In this document: positions 1-11,912 of the stretch, piece by piece
Position numbering within the stretch: position 1 is the stretch's first letter
Layout: each line of letters opens with the position of its first letter
Assembly (NCBI RefSeq): GCF_022539505.1
Contig: NC_061514.1
Location: forward strand, 339,185,090-339,249,089
DNA length: 64,000 nucleotides
Reading direction: 5' to 3'
Source of the DNA: Lolium rigidum
Taxonomy: Eukaryota; Streptophyta; Magnoliopsida; Poales; Poaceae
The notes under the pieces: generated by a model
What the model saw: the letters and a program-made list of their open reading frames with translations, nothing else
Database searches by the model: none
Told to the model about the DNA's origin: nothing
Translations under genes and position numbers: made by a program

Positions 1-1190
1 GTCCGCATGTGAGAGCTTTGTGGGTCCCAGGTTGCGTTCGCATCAGGCCCAAATATAGCCTCGGATGTACTGGGTTCACTAGTTGTCCCACCTGTCAGCT
101 ACACGTCGAGGTGTCTTTGGGCCAGATTTGGTGACTAAAGGCTCAGGGCCAATTTATTCAGGTTGAAACAAGACACGCTGAGGAAATTAATCGGCCTATG
201 GTGGCCCGTCTAACGTGCGACTTTCATTTATTCGTGAAATTATTGTGGGCTTATGGTGGCCCATCTAGCATGCACACAGCGCTGGTCCTCTAGTTGGCCA
301 TCCTAAGCAGCCTGGGAGCCACAGCCACTACGTGGTAACTATATATCGTGGGCCTAAAGAGGAAATTACCTTGCTGACTTACTGTTTGGCCCATGTGAAC
401 GGGTGACCTACAATGTAGATTGATGGCCGCCTGACGCTGTGAGGATCTCGGGGTACAGATTTACAAACTGAAGTTTGGAAGAAGTTGGGGAGAACAAGAA
501 GAAGAAGAAGAACGTGGAAGGCCTGAGTTGCAAAACCATTATGTTGCCCTTGTGTGTCCTTACCAAAGACTCTCAAGCAGGTCTGGAGGAGACGAACTAG
601 GATTTCTTATCAATACTAACGCATGGTTTCAAGTACATCCCGTATAGAAACAAAATAGAAAACAATATAACAGAAACAGCGAAAAAATAGTAAATGAAAC
701 AGAAACAGAAACTAAAATGGCTACATCGTCTAACTGGGCCAGCCCATTCCAGGCCTGGGTTATTCTACATCCCTATCATGCATTGAGGATTTACGCGTAG
801 CTAGACAACAACTGTTGTGGATCAGATTCTGGTAGTCCTAGGGCCTTGTACAACGTGTTTTTAGTGCGTGCCATAATCACATCGAACAAGTTGTGGAAGG
901 TCTAGGAGACTCCAGAAAACTTGATCACTCTAACAGCCGATATCAATGCGTAAGATGAAAATGAATCAAATCTTTGAATAAATACAGTAAGTATAAATAT
1001 AACTAAATGTCAACTTTCATGTATTTCAGTTGTGATCTATTCATCCTGGCATTCATGTTAAATCTGAGTACATCACTCTAGTGTTTGTCTGGGCGGGAAA
1101 AAGAATTCATATATTGGCATAGCCATCACAACAGGATGGTGGAAATTCATCATTTGAGTCAAAACCACCTCCTACTATGCCTGTGTGAAA
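1..1190. other. Intergenic, no gene recognised
   Basis: No supportable coding region was found on either strand. Two short similar stretches (about 195-220 and 248-275, both containing TATGGTGGCCC) suggest a small diverged direct repeat. The region 640-720 is A-rich. Short open frames here resemble no family I know. Confidence 0.5.
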
Positions 1191-1640
1191 TACAAGATAA
1201 ACTTTCGAGGATAGCTTCAAACGATAGATGCAGCGGAAAAACAAACACTAGCACACTGCTTAAGTGACAAAAGGATTTACGTGGAAAACCACCTCAACTT
1301 GAGGAAAAAACAAGGGTGTGGACCCAAGATTCACTATGAGCAACCTGGGTACAGAGTTTTGCAACCTAATTTGCCATGCCACTGCTCCACCTGATGGGTA
1401 ACCAAATATCCTGAAGTGAACTGTTTGCCATAAATATCTCCAGCCAAATCTGAATCTGAAATCAGCTCTAACTCTTTACCACCAAAACAAATTGTTATAT
1501 TTGTAGTGCCCCGGAGATATCTCAAGATCCACTTCGCGAATAAGAAATGTCTGGCCATGTGCACACCATAGCATACATCAAACTCATGCCTGTGTGAAAT
1601 TGGTCTTTTGTACGGTGTCACCGAAGTCTAGTCCTAAAAT
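1190..1640 (-). mobile_element. Ty1/Copia polyprotein fragment (RNase H part)
   Basis: On the minus strand about 1334-1621 the translation contains RYLRGTTN, an acidic SDSDLAGD block and TSGYLV. These are the RT/RNase H linker and the start of RNase H in plant Copia pol proteins. The usual order of these motifs is kept, but the frame is broken at both ends, and no RT upstream or LTR downstream could be tied to it. It is a decayed relic with no expected activity. Which Copia lineage it came from cannot be told from so short a piece. Confidence 0.75.
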
Positions 1641-1679
1641 GCACTCATACAGCAAAAGCAGTTGCTGCAATTCATGCTG

Positions 1680-4060
1680 GAATACACTTACAAAAGGAGC
1701 CACCATCGAGGGTAATGAAATTCCTCCTCCCACTGCAGCATAAGCCTTTCGTGTGGTGTCAATGAGGTATAGTCTCTATGTACATGTAAATACAAAATAA
1801 GCTAAAGTTAACAAATCTAATTTCATATAACCATTTCTTTATTGGCGACAATGAAACCACAGAAATAACACAATAGACAACCTTAGTCTACTCACCGAAA
1901 ACACACTACATACAGCCCCACAACCCTTATAAATATTGGGTCAGGTAAAGGGATACCGTTTCGGCCCAGAGTGGAGATTCGAGAGAATTTTTCCAACAGA
2001 ATCACCTAGGCTGTTTCTACGTTGACACCGGAGTTTACTCACCAACAATAGCTGTTGCAATTTATCAACTTCAGAAAACTGTACAAAAACATTCATCAGT
2101 ATTATAACATTTATACAAATACTCCAGAACTCATAGTAGATGTGCAAAGGAAGGAAAAACTAATACATTCTGGAAAATTCCAGTACTTGCCTCCTCCTTT
2201 AGTGCAGTCTCTCCTTGCGTGCTGTGTCAACCAGTTGGGAATGGAGCCATCATGCTAGGGTCATGAAGTTCCACCTCCCATTAGGTGTATAAAGATCGAC
2301 TAGATGTCGAGCTTAGGCTTCTGCAACATCAATCCTTTCGTGCGGTATCACTGAATTATCGTCTGTATGTACATGTAAACACAAAATAAGCTAAAGTTAA
2401 CAATCCAGTTTCACATTACCATTACTTTCTTGGTGACAATTAAACCATAGAAATAACACAATAGACAACCTTAGTCTACTCACCGGAAAATACTACATAC
2501 AGCCCCACAACCCTTATAAATATTGGGTCAGCCAAAGGGATAAAATTTCGGCCTAGAGTGGAGAATCGAGGGAACTTTTCCAACAGAATCTCCTAGGCTG
2601 TTTCTGCGTTGACACCGGAGTTTACTCATCGAAAACAGCTGCTGCAATTTATCAACTGCAGAAAATTGTACAAGAAGATTCATCGGTATTATAACATTTA
2701 TATAAATAGAACAAAACTCATAGTAAATGTGCAAAGCAAGGACAAAACAATACATTCCAGTACATGCCTCCTCCTTTAGTGTAGCCACCTTGCGTGTTGT
2801 GTCAACCACTTGAAAATAGAGGCATCATGCTAGGGTCATGAAATTCCACCTCCCATTAGGTGTGTATAAAGCCTCCTTTCGTGCAATCTCCTTTCGTGAG
2901 GTGTCACCGAAGTATATTCTCTTTGTACATATAAACACAAAATAAGCTAAAGCTAACAAATCTAGTTTCAGATAACCAATTTTTTTATTGTCCGCAATGT
3001 CACGGGTGTGTTTGCTAGCGCACCTTCCCTCCCACGATCCTCCAGTGTAAATCTGGCCCCAACTCAACCCACCCATGGCACTTGTCTTTTCACCACGATC
3101 ACAACAGACAACCTGAGTTCCGGACAACATAAGAATAAGGAGGTATCGTCTAAACATTTATGGTGAAAGAAAACTCAATTTGATAAGTTAAACATTGGAC
3201 GCAAGAATGACATGAGCAGCAAAACATAAAGATTTTAGTTTAAGATGATTTAGAAATGGGAAGAGCGAGAGAGAAACTTGCCTGCAGCAGAAAGATAAAC
3301 TCTATTTTCTTACTTTCACAGTCCAATTTAGCTCTACTGCTTCACTGTTTTGGGCTAACCTAGACGGGACATCACCCACCTCGTATTCAACTAAGCTCCA
3401 CCACTGCTGCCTTATAGAACCAATTTAGCTCTACATGCTAATTTTTCCACTTCCAAGCATTAATCCTAGCTCCATCCCTGGACCCACAACACTTTGAAAT
3501 ATTAGGTCAGGAAAGGGATCCCTTGAGCTTGGTCTTTTGCAGCATTGATCCTTTCGTGTGGTGTCACCGAAGTATAGTGTACATGTAAACACAATAAGCT
3601 AAAGTTAACAAATCTAGTTTCATTTATGGTGAAAGAAAACTCAATTTCATAGATAGACAACGGGCGCAAGCATGTCATGGGAACCAAAATATAAAGATTT
3701 GCAGTTTAAGATGATTTAGAAACGAGAAGAGCGAGAGAGGAACTTGCCTGGAGCAAGAAGATAAACTCTATTTTCCTACTTTCAGAGTCCAATTTAGCTC
3801 TACTGCTTCATTGATTTTTGGCTGACATGGGCGAGCCATCACTCCGGTTAGCTCCGTTGCAGCTGTCTTGTAGACCAATTTAGCTCTACATGCTTATTTT
3901 CCTGCTTCCAAGGATTAATCCTAGGTAAAGGGATCCCTCGAGCTTGAGATTTTGTAGTGTTGAGCCTTTCGTGCGGTGTCACCGAAGTAACAAATCCAGT
4001 TTTAGATCTACTGCAGCAGGAAGATAAACTTTACTTTCTTACTTTCACAATCCAATTTAG
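1680..4060. repeat. Cluster of diverged direct repeats
   Basis: Several word blocks recur in the same order and orientation. CCTTTCGTG followed by a GGTGTCACCGAAGTA-like string starts near 1745, 2334, 2890, 3550 and 3965. The block ACACAAAATAAGCTAAAG recurs near 1790, 2381, 2937 and (variant) 3590. GGGTCATGAAATTCCACC-like strings recur near 1712, 2269 and 2835. Spacing is uneven (about 589, 556, 660 and 415 bp), so the copies have gained and lost sequence. No open frame is preserved across the copies and the family is unknown to me. It may be a non-coding part of a transposon that multiplied locally. Confidence 0.7.
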
Positions 4061-5430
4061 CTCTATTGCTTCACTGTATAGAATCCCGAACTAGAACCTA
4101 GCTCAACTTAGATATACAAAATTATGTCTCGTGTATTTAACAATTTGGCATATAACATAATCAACCCTCCAGAATGTATGTTTGTTCTCAAATCGGCACT
4201 TAATTGCCTTGTGTGAGAATTAGAGTATAAACTCAATGAAGTATATACTAGTGCTATCAAACCTTCTAATGACCTAGAAAATGTAGATTTGTATTTGCAG
4301 CAGGTTTTCGATCTGGCATAATCAAGCACAAAAAAGCACAACAGACGACCCTAAAAAAACTATCATCAAAACAAGAACAGAGTAAACTTAGATATATTGA
4401 AATCCTACATCATCTGCACGATGGCCAAACCAAAAGAACTAGCTTGGAGTCGGCGACGTACAGTTCCGAAATGGAAACCGTCCCATTGTTAGACGCACCC
4501 TGGAACGGAAGATCCCACGATGTGTGCTTCGGCATCGTCTTCCTCCTCGTCTCTGGATACACCGTCTGCTCGGCGTCAGCAGATCTGGCGGAGGATGGGA
4601 CGACTTAGAAGGAAGAGCCGCAGTGCACTCTTAACGTTGGATGGGTTCTCTCCAGGCAAAAATATCTAGGCTGAGGAGAGGTGTGGTTCCACTACTCTAC
4701 GACATCGCCGCCATCTCCGCAGCCATCGTGCCTCCTCCACATGGGGAAGAAGAGAGTTAGTGGTGAACTAGGGTCTCCGGATGCTCAGGGCCAGGGGCTG
4801 GGTACTGGGTATTAGTGGGGAGAAAAATTGAGATAGCCCCGGTATAGTTGCACAAAACACATATATCCTTTTGCACTTATAACCCCACATTTTGGGGTAT
4901 TACACGCATATTCTTATTAGCAGGGTTTAGGTTTGCGATTTCCGGAGCTTTGTGATGTTTTTTTTGCGGGTAAAATAGGAACTTTTTTCTCATTAGCAGG
5001 GTTTAGGGTTACAAGTCCAGGACTGTGCGTTGAAGTCGATGGGAAAGTGCATTGAGCACTTGGTTACAATATGTGTAATAAATAGTAAAAATAAAAGAAT
5101 GGCCAGGGAAAGACCTGGAAGGATCCAGAGCTGCATTTAATTGGACGATGAGATTACAAACTACACCATAGACTATGTCAACATAAACACAAAATACAAT
5201 CAAACGCTTAGCATTTACAGAAACGGCCCTAACTAAAGATTGGAAACGCAAGCAAGTCCCTGTCTGCCAAATATGATCATATCGTCACTAGGGCCGACCT
5301 GGTCAATCCTCCGAATGAAACAAGTCCATAGTTGTCAGCCACCCGTTGTTCTAGTCCGAAGAGTCCTATTTACAACAAACTAATTAATTCAGTATGCATA
5401 AGTCGCAACCACCATTAGGACAAACACGAA
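4060..5430. other. Intergenic, no gene recognised
   Basis: The stretch 4480-4790 is GC-richer and exon-like in composition but gives no continuous frame in any phase. The stretch 4840-5430 may include the 3' flank of the SINA-like fragment transcribed from the minus strand. Nothing further could be identified. Confidence 0.4.
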
Positions 5431-5432
5431 GA

Positions 5433-6073
5433 TTAAGATAGGAACATGTACCACAGGTCGATGCGCACCCAAATAGTTAGCTTCGGCCGGCACGATGGTG
5501 GAAATGGTATCGACGGCAACCTTTGTCGCGTCCTGCAAGCAATGCCCGGCATCGTCCTGCTGTCCGCCGTAAAGTCGATTGTATACTCGAGGCTTTTACC
5601 AAAACCACAGTGCTCACTCCACACACGCACCTTGTACTTCGGCCACACACACGACGCCGACCTAACACAATCAACGATTACGCTGCCGAACACACAGTCC
5701 CTCACCGGAAAGTCTTGCACATATGTGTGCGAGACGAACACGGTATCATCGTTCCCGTAGAAGATGACCGGTTGTCTTGGCTCTGGCGGTGCCAGGAACC
5801 GGCATAATGAACGCCCGCGCGGTGCCGTACGGGATCATGTCCACATGAATCGAGTGGATTTCTCTGAGGTGGGCGACGAGCGCTGCTGGAGAGACGGCGA
5901 AGTCACAGCCAACCTCTGTGCAATCGCACGAGCCATGCGGGCACGCGATCTTGTGGTCGTCGAGCTTGTTGTAGGCGACCACGCTCCCGCACCTGTCGTG
6001 GGGGCACTCAATCTTCGCTACCACCTTCTGACTCTTCCCACTAGGAAACACCATCCTCTTGATCTGCTTTGAA
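5433..6073 (-). pseudogene. SINA/SIAH-like E3 ubiquitin ligase fragment, frameshifted
   Basis: The minus-strand frame starting near 6054 encodes a Cys/His-rich zinc-finger segment (IECPHDRCGSVVAY, then HKIACPHGSCDC, then LVAHLREIH) typical of the SIAH-type zinc finger in plant SINA-like ubiquitin ligases. A C-terminal substrate-binding-like half follows in another frame (VIFYGNDDTVFVSHTY to the stop at 5433). The frame changes between about 5770 and 5805. No RING exon was found upstream (on the right). The combined length is about 207 residues, short for the family because the RING part is absent. It is either a pseudogene or a partial copy. A sequencing indel could explain the single frame change but not the missing RING. 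Confidence 0.75.
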
Positions 6074-8085
6074 GAGTGGAGAGAGGAAGGGAGGGGAGGG
6101 GTGAGGGGAGAAGAAGCATAGGGGAGAAGAAGGATGGTGGTAGCTTTATTAATTCGGGCCTCACTATCCCACCAGTTTGCCCGAAGCTCGAGACATCACG
6201 TATATTATTCGGGCCTCAGTTTGAGTGTGTGTATCAAAACATGAACTAAGATCATTGAAATTTCCATTACCGTTGTACGGATGGTGGGTCCTAAAAAATT
6301 GTAGTAATTTAAATGCAACAAAAAGTACTTCAATAAAATTAAAAATGTGGACTAGCTTGTGTCGTCGTATGAGATATAGATGCTATAAAAATAACAAACC
6401 TAGAGTCCTAAGGTAATTTCAAGAAATCTAGTCTGATTTTTTTTTGCTTCCATGGTACATGTTAATTTATTAACATGGCTTTCTATCCCCTTTAAAGTGG
6501 GGGTGAGACGAGAAGAAGGATGGTATACTTCATAAGATGTTTTTTAAAGTTTGTCATGAGTTTTGGGAGAAAATAGGCAGATGTTACCATGGAAGGTTGT
6601 TGTGCTCCATGCATGACGAAACTACAAAGAAAAGATCAACCATTTGTACGAATGGCGAAGCCGATATAAGAAGGTCACATGTAACTTCGATTTTGTTTTT
6701 GGAACAATGCATCCCCATGTGTCCGTGCCATAATCACGGGAATTAGCTAGCTTTGCACAATACAACAAGTATTAGCATTACTTCATCCATTTTGCAGTAA
6801 GTGGGACTAATTACCACCTACCGAATAACTTCTACGACCAGGGGTGTATTTATCTCTAATTATTACAGATGTATCTCATGTTAAGGGAACTTTTTTGAAA
6901 TTTAACAAGCAAAAACTTCTCTTCTCGGAATGTCCATAATCAGATGGCGTGCTTATGATGGTTGGTCTGGGAGTAATATAGCTAGGTAGTAGCTAGCCTA
7001 GTAGACCAAGTTTCAGAGAGAGAGAGGATTTGTAACGTATGAGGTTTGAGTGGATAGAAAATTCCCTGCGAAGCAAGTGCAATGCAATCATAAGGATTCA
7101 GTCATATGAATCAAAAGGTGCACTTAGGAAAATTTCATATAATGATGACAATCCTTAAAAATTCCTATAGGATTCCACTGGATGAAAAAATTAACCCGCA
7201 CAAATTACTCGTTTTATCTGTCTTTTGCACAAAACACCAACTATACATGTAATGATTTGTAGCATAGAGGTCCAAATATGGAATTTAGCACTTTAACCCC
7301 TTCAATTTATCTTGTAACACCGCATTTACTTCTATATATTATATCAAACTTTCCCATATTATGTATATTGTAATTTTGTAGCGACTATATTTTTTGAACT
7401 TTTAAGAAAATTTTCAAAATTTCATCAAATTCGCATGAATTTAAGAAAACCGAGAACTCTTAGATCTCATCTACAAGTAAAAAAAACTAAACGGATGTTC
7501 TAAATTGTTTGAAACCGCATATCGATTTGTTAGCATGGATGCCACATCATCATTGACGTGTGGGCCACCAGTTGTTAGATTGTCATTAAGCAAGTTAATT
7601 AAAATCCTAGATATGGACCTCTCCACACGGACTATATATATAGTTTGTGTTTTGTTTAAAAGACACGTAAAGCGATTAACCACTGCCACTGGCCTCTCGT
7701 AATTTTGTACTTCTTGTTTTTAAACTAGTTTTTAAAATTTTAGAAAAATTAGTTTTTTTATTATTTATTTTCTAGATTTGTTTAAATTTTTGAATTTAAA
7801 ATTAGTTTTTTTTGAAATTTAGGAATTTTATTTCCTTTTATACTTTAACAACTTTAATGATATTTTCTGACATTTTTTTAGAAAAGTGTATTTATAAATA
7901 AATATAAAAATTTGGATTTCCTCGAAATTTTAATTTTGTTTGACTTTTAAATTTATTTCATTTTTTACATTTTCTGAAATTTTCAATTTTTTTGGATTTT
8001 TTGGTTTTTTTGAATTTCCTTTGAATTTTTTTTGGCTTAAGGGGGTTGATATGATAATAATATTAATAGGAACTATAATAGCATA
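6074..8085. other. AT-rich intergenic with MITE-like debris
   Basis: No gene is supported. The stretch 7080-7195 contains GGATTCA and ATTCCTATAGGATTCC-like words in opposite orientations, as in Tourist-like MITEs, but I could not define its ends. The stretch 7700-8045 is very T/A-rich with TTTTTTGAATTT-like repeats. Confidence 0.4.
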
Positions 8086-8110
8086 AGGGTAGCTCAATTA
8101 AATAGCACTT

Positions 8111-8170
8111 AGAAGTTAAGCGTGTTTGGGTTGGAGCAATTTGAGGATGGGTGACCTAGTGGGAATTAAG
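8111..8170 (+). repeat. 5S-rRNA-like sequence with internal Pol III promoter boxes
   Basis: The sequence reads GAAGTTAAGCGTGTTTGGG, then after a diverged middle GAGGATGGGTGACC and GTGGGAA. These match, in order and spacing, the box A, intermediate and box C region and the 3' part of plant 5S rRNA. The 5' third of 5S is not recognisable, so this is not a functional 5S gene. Plant TRIM retrotransposons of the Cassandra type carry such a 5S-derived promoter in their LTRs, and 5S-derived SINEs also exist. Either origin would fit. It lies about 45 bp upstream of a gypsy-type LTR. Confidence 0.7.
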
Positions 8171-8212
8171 TCATCATTTCATTGACCCCACCCCACCGAC
8201 CCCTGTCGCTGA

Positions 8213-8611
8213 CTGACATAGGCATGCCTAAGGGGTATGTCGTATATATACCCCTGGTTTATTATTGTAGCCAAAGGCCCATGGAGTCGAAGCTTTGGAG
8301 GCCCAGAAGATTGAAGATGTTCGGATTAGGAAAGTATAGTTATTATGGAAATTTTTATCAATATCGGTAAAGGAGCAGTGCAGCCCGAAAGTTTGTACTT
8401 GTACGACACGTTGTAACCCTCGGTTTTCTCCTCCTATATAAATGGGATGCTGAAGTCCAAATAAGGATCAAATCATTGTAAACCCTAGCCACCGTAATAT
8501 TGAGTTGAACACCTTTGTTTGGCTGATAATTTTCGAGATCTACTTGCCATCTACTTTCAATAAAACCGTAAGTCTACAATCTGTAGGCATTGGCGAGTTG
8601 ATACCTCGTCA
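8213..8611 (+). mobile_element. Ty3/gypsy 5' LTR (left edge approximate)
   Basis: A TG-starting segment runs to CA at 8610-8611, directly before a primer-binding site. It has a TATATAAATG promoter-like sequence near 8435 and an AATAAA motif near 8560, as expected of an LTR. The left edge at 8213 (TGACATAGGC) is a guess based on the TG start. The right edge is well supported by the primer-binding site two bases later. No second LTR was found in the window. Confidence 0.65.
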
Positions 8612-8613
8612 AC

Positions 8614-8631
8614 TGGCGCCGTCTGTGGGAA
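8614..8631 (+). promoter_or_regulatory. Retrotransposon primer-binding site (tRNA-Asp type)
   Basis: TGGCGCCGTCTGTGGGAA is the primer-binding site common to many plant gypsy elements and is complementary to the 3' end of tRNA-Asp. It starts two bases after the CA end of the LTR. Confidence 0.85.
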
Positions 8632-8699
8632 TTGGAGGCTGCAAGATTCTGATCTCGGTGACATCGTCAACATCATCGTCGGTAGCAAGCAACGCGATG

Positions 8700-9815
8700 A
8701 ATGGAGTTAAATAGATCCAATATGGTCTTGTTGATTTTGTTCCTCACCCTCCTGCCCGTTTGCAGGCATATGCCAATCTGGAGGAATCAATGGAGATGGC
8801 GTTCGGGAGCTTCCGCTTCCTCGTCGGGAAGGGATCGCAACGTTTTTCGGCACCGTTTTTTCGGGACCGCTGGCGGCCGAGCCTGATTACTCGGCATCAT
8901 CAGCGTCATCCATTGAGTCAGGTGACGAGGAAGTTTCGTCGCCACGCGTCACCAAGCCCGCTGATAGCGGAAAACTCGCCGATCTATTCGGTGGAATGAC
9001 TTTCGAGTCGGTCACGGAAACCGATCTATCCCAAGATAGCGACACTGAAAGCTTCACCAACTTTGACTTCACCAACACAACCAACTCCACTGATAGCAAG
9101 GAGGTCTTCACCGATCTATACGACGGTGTCACCTATCCTATGCATATTGCGCGGACGATGAACTCAGCGTCACGCAGCAGGAACCCGACGATTCAAGATC
9201 CTAAGCTCGACGGGAATGCAAATACAACATACCAGCAAGTACGCGTGCTCACGACATCAGGTCGCGAGGTCGACGAAGATGAACAATCTTAGGCTTTCGA
9301 CGATCTGGGCAACCCCTATATCGATCCCGCGGATCTCACGAAGAACACAGGAAATAAGTACGTGGGAGCTCAACCAAGAGAAAATGTGCAGCTATCGCAA
9401 GAGGCGTGGGACAAAGCTACAAGAGCTGTAAACAGTACATAGCCGATGACCACACAAGCCTCGACAGCAGCGCTACAAGTGTATCAATATAAACTCAGTC
9501 GTGCGGGGCGCGAGTTGGAAAAGTTACAACGGAAACTTGACGAAAGAAAAGCTGCGGCGGACGCTTCTAGCGAGCGTAGAGCTAACTTGAGTGCACACTC
9601 GAGGAATTCAGTAGATAATCATAGAGATAGCGCGGAAGAGTAAGATCTCGGATGGCAGGCATACCCGAAGCTGAGCGAGAGAATCTGGTCCAAAATCTCA
9701 ACATGTCCTTTAGGTCGATAGATACGAGAGGGCATATAATACCGAAAACGCCAGAGGCAGGATATATGACAACACACACATACCTGATGGCAACCAGATC
9801 CAGTGATTTTTTTTG
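8700..9815 (+). pseudogene. Gypsy gag remnant
   Basis: Downstream of the primer-binding site, short + frames give gag-like sequence. A coiled-coil-like segment lies near 9446-9643 (YKLSRAGRELEKLQRKLDER). Near 9652-9790 follows NLNMSFRSIDTRGHIIPKTP followed by a TYLMATR-like end, a block shared by gag proteins of large plant gypsy elements. Frames change several times. No capsid core, zinc knuckle or pol follows, because the sequence turns into AT-rich DNA at about 9800. Decayed and 3'-truncated. Confidence 0.7.
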
Positions 9816-10412
9816 GTTCATTACCGTTTTTCGCAAATACGTGATTTTTTTAAAATACATGACCAGTTTGCTTTTATCAGCAGAAAAAGTTAATAATTTT
9901 CTTTATTTTATGTTTCTTTGCCTTATTTTTATTTCGCTTTTGCCCGAGATACATGAACAATTAGTGAAACAAACATATTATTTAATGTATAAAAATTAAT
10001 TAAGAAATGTAAATATCACCATTATGTTTGGGAACAATAATATAGAATTATAATATATTTTCCTGTATATAAGTATGAACATTAATTGAGAAATACATGC
10101 GTCAAATTTTTTCATTACGCGTGAACAATTTCTATAAGCTATATTCACACGAATAAAAATGATTGAACTTTCCCAAGCTAAGAAAATTTTAACATCCTTT
10201 ATAAATAGTTTTACATGCTTTATTGAAAAATAAATATATATCTTACTTCTTAGAACTAAATAATTTTTAAAAGATCTTTCTGAACCAAATATGAATCCTA
10301 ATATTCATATGGCAAAATGTCCAAAATGTGCCCATGTCCCGCGAGAACAGCAGCGGGTGGATCTGCCGTGAGTGTAGCTTGGTACACGCAGGGCCCAACT
10401 AGTCCAATCAAT
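9816..10412. other. AT-rich spacer, no gene recognised
   Basis: The region is A/T-rich with no convincing frame. Its right edge (near 10413, ACAAATATATAATCT) is where similarity to the second peroxidase block (from 28026) begins. Confidence 0.45.
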
Positions 10413-10721
10413 CAACCACACAAATATATAATCTTCCTGGGAGAGAAATGCGGCCCACGTCTGCACTGACGTCTCACAATTCAGCTTCATTTTGATTACA
10501 AGTCCACCCACTTGTCTTCATCGTTTCCTTGTTTCTCTTTTTTAAAGACACTTTATTACTCAGAAGTTAGCAGGAAATTCAATTCGGCTCTAGGTGAGTG
10601 TTTCTGTTGCACCTAAATGCTGGACTTTGTTTTTGGTCGTGCTCTATAATGAAAATTGATCTCTTTGAGATCACTTGGAAAAACAATTCCCTACACTTAT
10701 TAAGATAAAAAAAAAGTACAC

Positions 10722-10886
10722 CCAAAGAGTTGCTCTGGTGCCCTGATGTGCGGGAGTGCACCCAGCCCGTCCTAGTTCGAATCCTAGATTCGGCAGGTAC
10801 GCTCATGAAGTTTTCTTCTATAAAAAGATACCAATAGGTGCTAGTGCTTGGGTTGGTTTCTTTTTTATATTTCTTTTGCTCTCGAG
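10722..10886 (+). mobile_element. tRNA-derived SINE with 14-bp target duplication
   Basis: The body contains AGTTCGAATCC, a good Pol III B box, with a degenerate A-box region upstream near 10735-10760. It ends at the A-run start (CTCGAG then A8). AAAAAAAAGTACAC flanks both sides (10708-10721 and 10887-10900). The paralogous site near 28470-28486 has the same flanks with no insert, which fixes the edges. Length is about 165 bp. The SINE family is not named because I cannot compare it with a library. Confidence 0.85.
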
Positions 10887-11483
10887 AAAAAAAAGTACAC
10901 ACAACAACAAGTTTTTCTATAAAAGACTGAAAGCTTTGAGCAAAATGAACAAAATGAATAGTTTTAATTGTACCCGTGAACGTCTAGCACTGACTTGTTG
11001 TGACAAATGTCACATATTACCCCCGTTTTAAAAAGTAATACAGTTTTGGTAGGTAAGACATTTTAGTAGGATACTTCTTTTCGATGGTCTAGTGGGCTAC
11101 ATTAGCCTACCAAAAAGGATCTTAGAGTATTTTCAGTCGCGTCCCAAAAACGTCTCATAAATCGTTACAGATCAAGCGTTTCGAAAACGCTGTTGCTTGG
11201 TGCCATATTTGGGGTTCGTCTCTCCCCAGTCGTGCCCCCCAAACGAGACCCTAAATTAGTTTTTTGGTTAGAGTATTTAAAAACACAACCAATTTATTAA
11301 ACATAGCACAAAAATAAATATGCTTCCTAAAATTGTTTCCAAATTAAAACACGAAAAACAACTCCAAACCAAACGAATATAATCCTTTGGGCTAGATCAA
11401 GGCGCCGACACATTTGCTAGTAAACATGGGTATCACGGATCTCTGCGTGCATGGCGAGGAAAGCAGATAAATCTGCAAGCACC

Positions 11484-11912
11484 TGATACGTCCAATTTGC
11501 ATCACTATTTTATATCATAATTTGCTGTTATTCATTGATATATTTCATATTGGGACACAAAACTTATGTTATTTCATCTATTTTGCATGTTTCATGATTA
11601 TTTGGAGATCGAGCACCGGAGCCAGGATTCTCGCTGGAAAAAGCACCGTCGAGGATGCAATATTTCGGAAGATCAACTGTGGAAGGAAGTTTTACCAAAA
11701 ATCCTATTTTTCCGGATGACGGAGGAAGCCAGAAGGGGAGCCANNNNNNNNNNNNNNNNNNNNNNNNNNNNNNNNNNNNNNNNNNNNNNNNNNNNNNNNN
11801 NNNNNNNNNNNNNNNNNNNNNNNNNNNNNNNNNNNNNNNNNNNCCTCGTTGGGATCGACATTCTTACTTATCGAAGATACTACGATACACCCCCTATACT
11901 TGTGGGTCATCA
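11484..11912. mobile_element. Solo LTR inside the Harbinger transposase (contains 100-N gap)
   Basis: The element starts TGATACGTCCAATTTGCATC and ends GTGGGTCATCA, with GCACC duplicated on both sides (11479-11483 and 11913-11917). TG...CA ends and a 5-bp duplication fit an LTR retrotransposon. No primer-binding site or internal domain is seen, so it reads as a solo LTR. The gap 11744-11843 lies inside it, so a collapsed full-length element cannot be excluded. Confidence 0.8.
11744..11843. other. Assembly gap (100 N)
   Basis: A run of exactly 100 N inside a solo LTR. The round number suggests a placeholder and not a measured size. Confidence 0.98.

Noticed and set aside
8111..8170. A functional 5S rRNA gene
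   Set aside because: Only the 3' two thirds are recognisable, with many substitutions, and no tandem copies exist in the window.
10722..10886. A tRNA gene
   Set aside because: The B box is good, but no cloverleaf or proper acceptor stem could be formed, and the piece is flanked by a SINE-type duplication.
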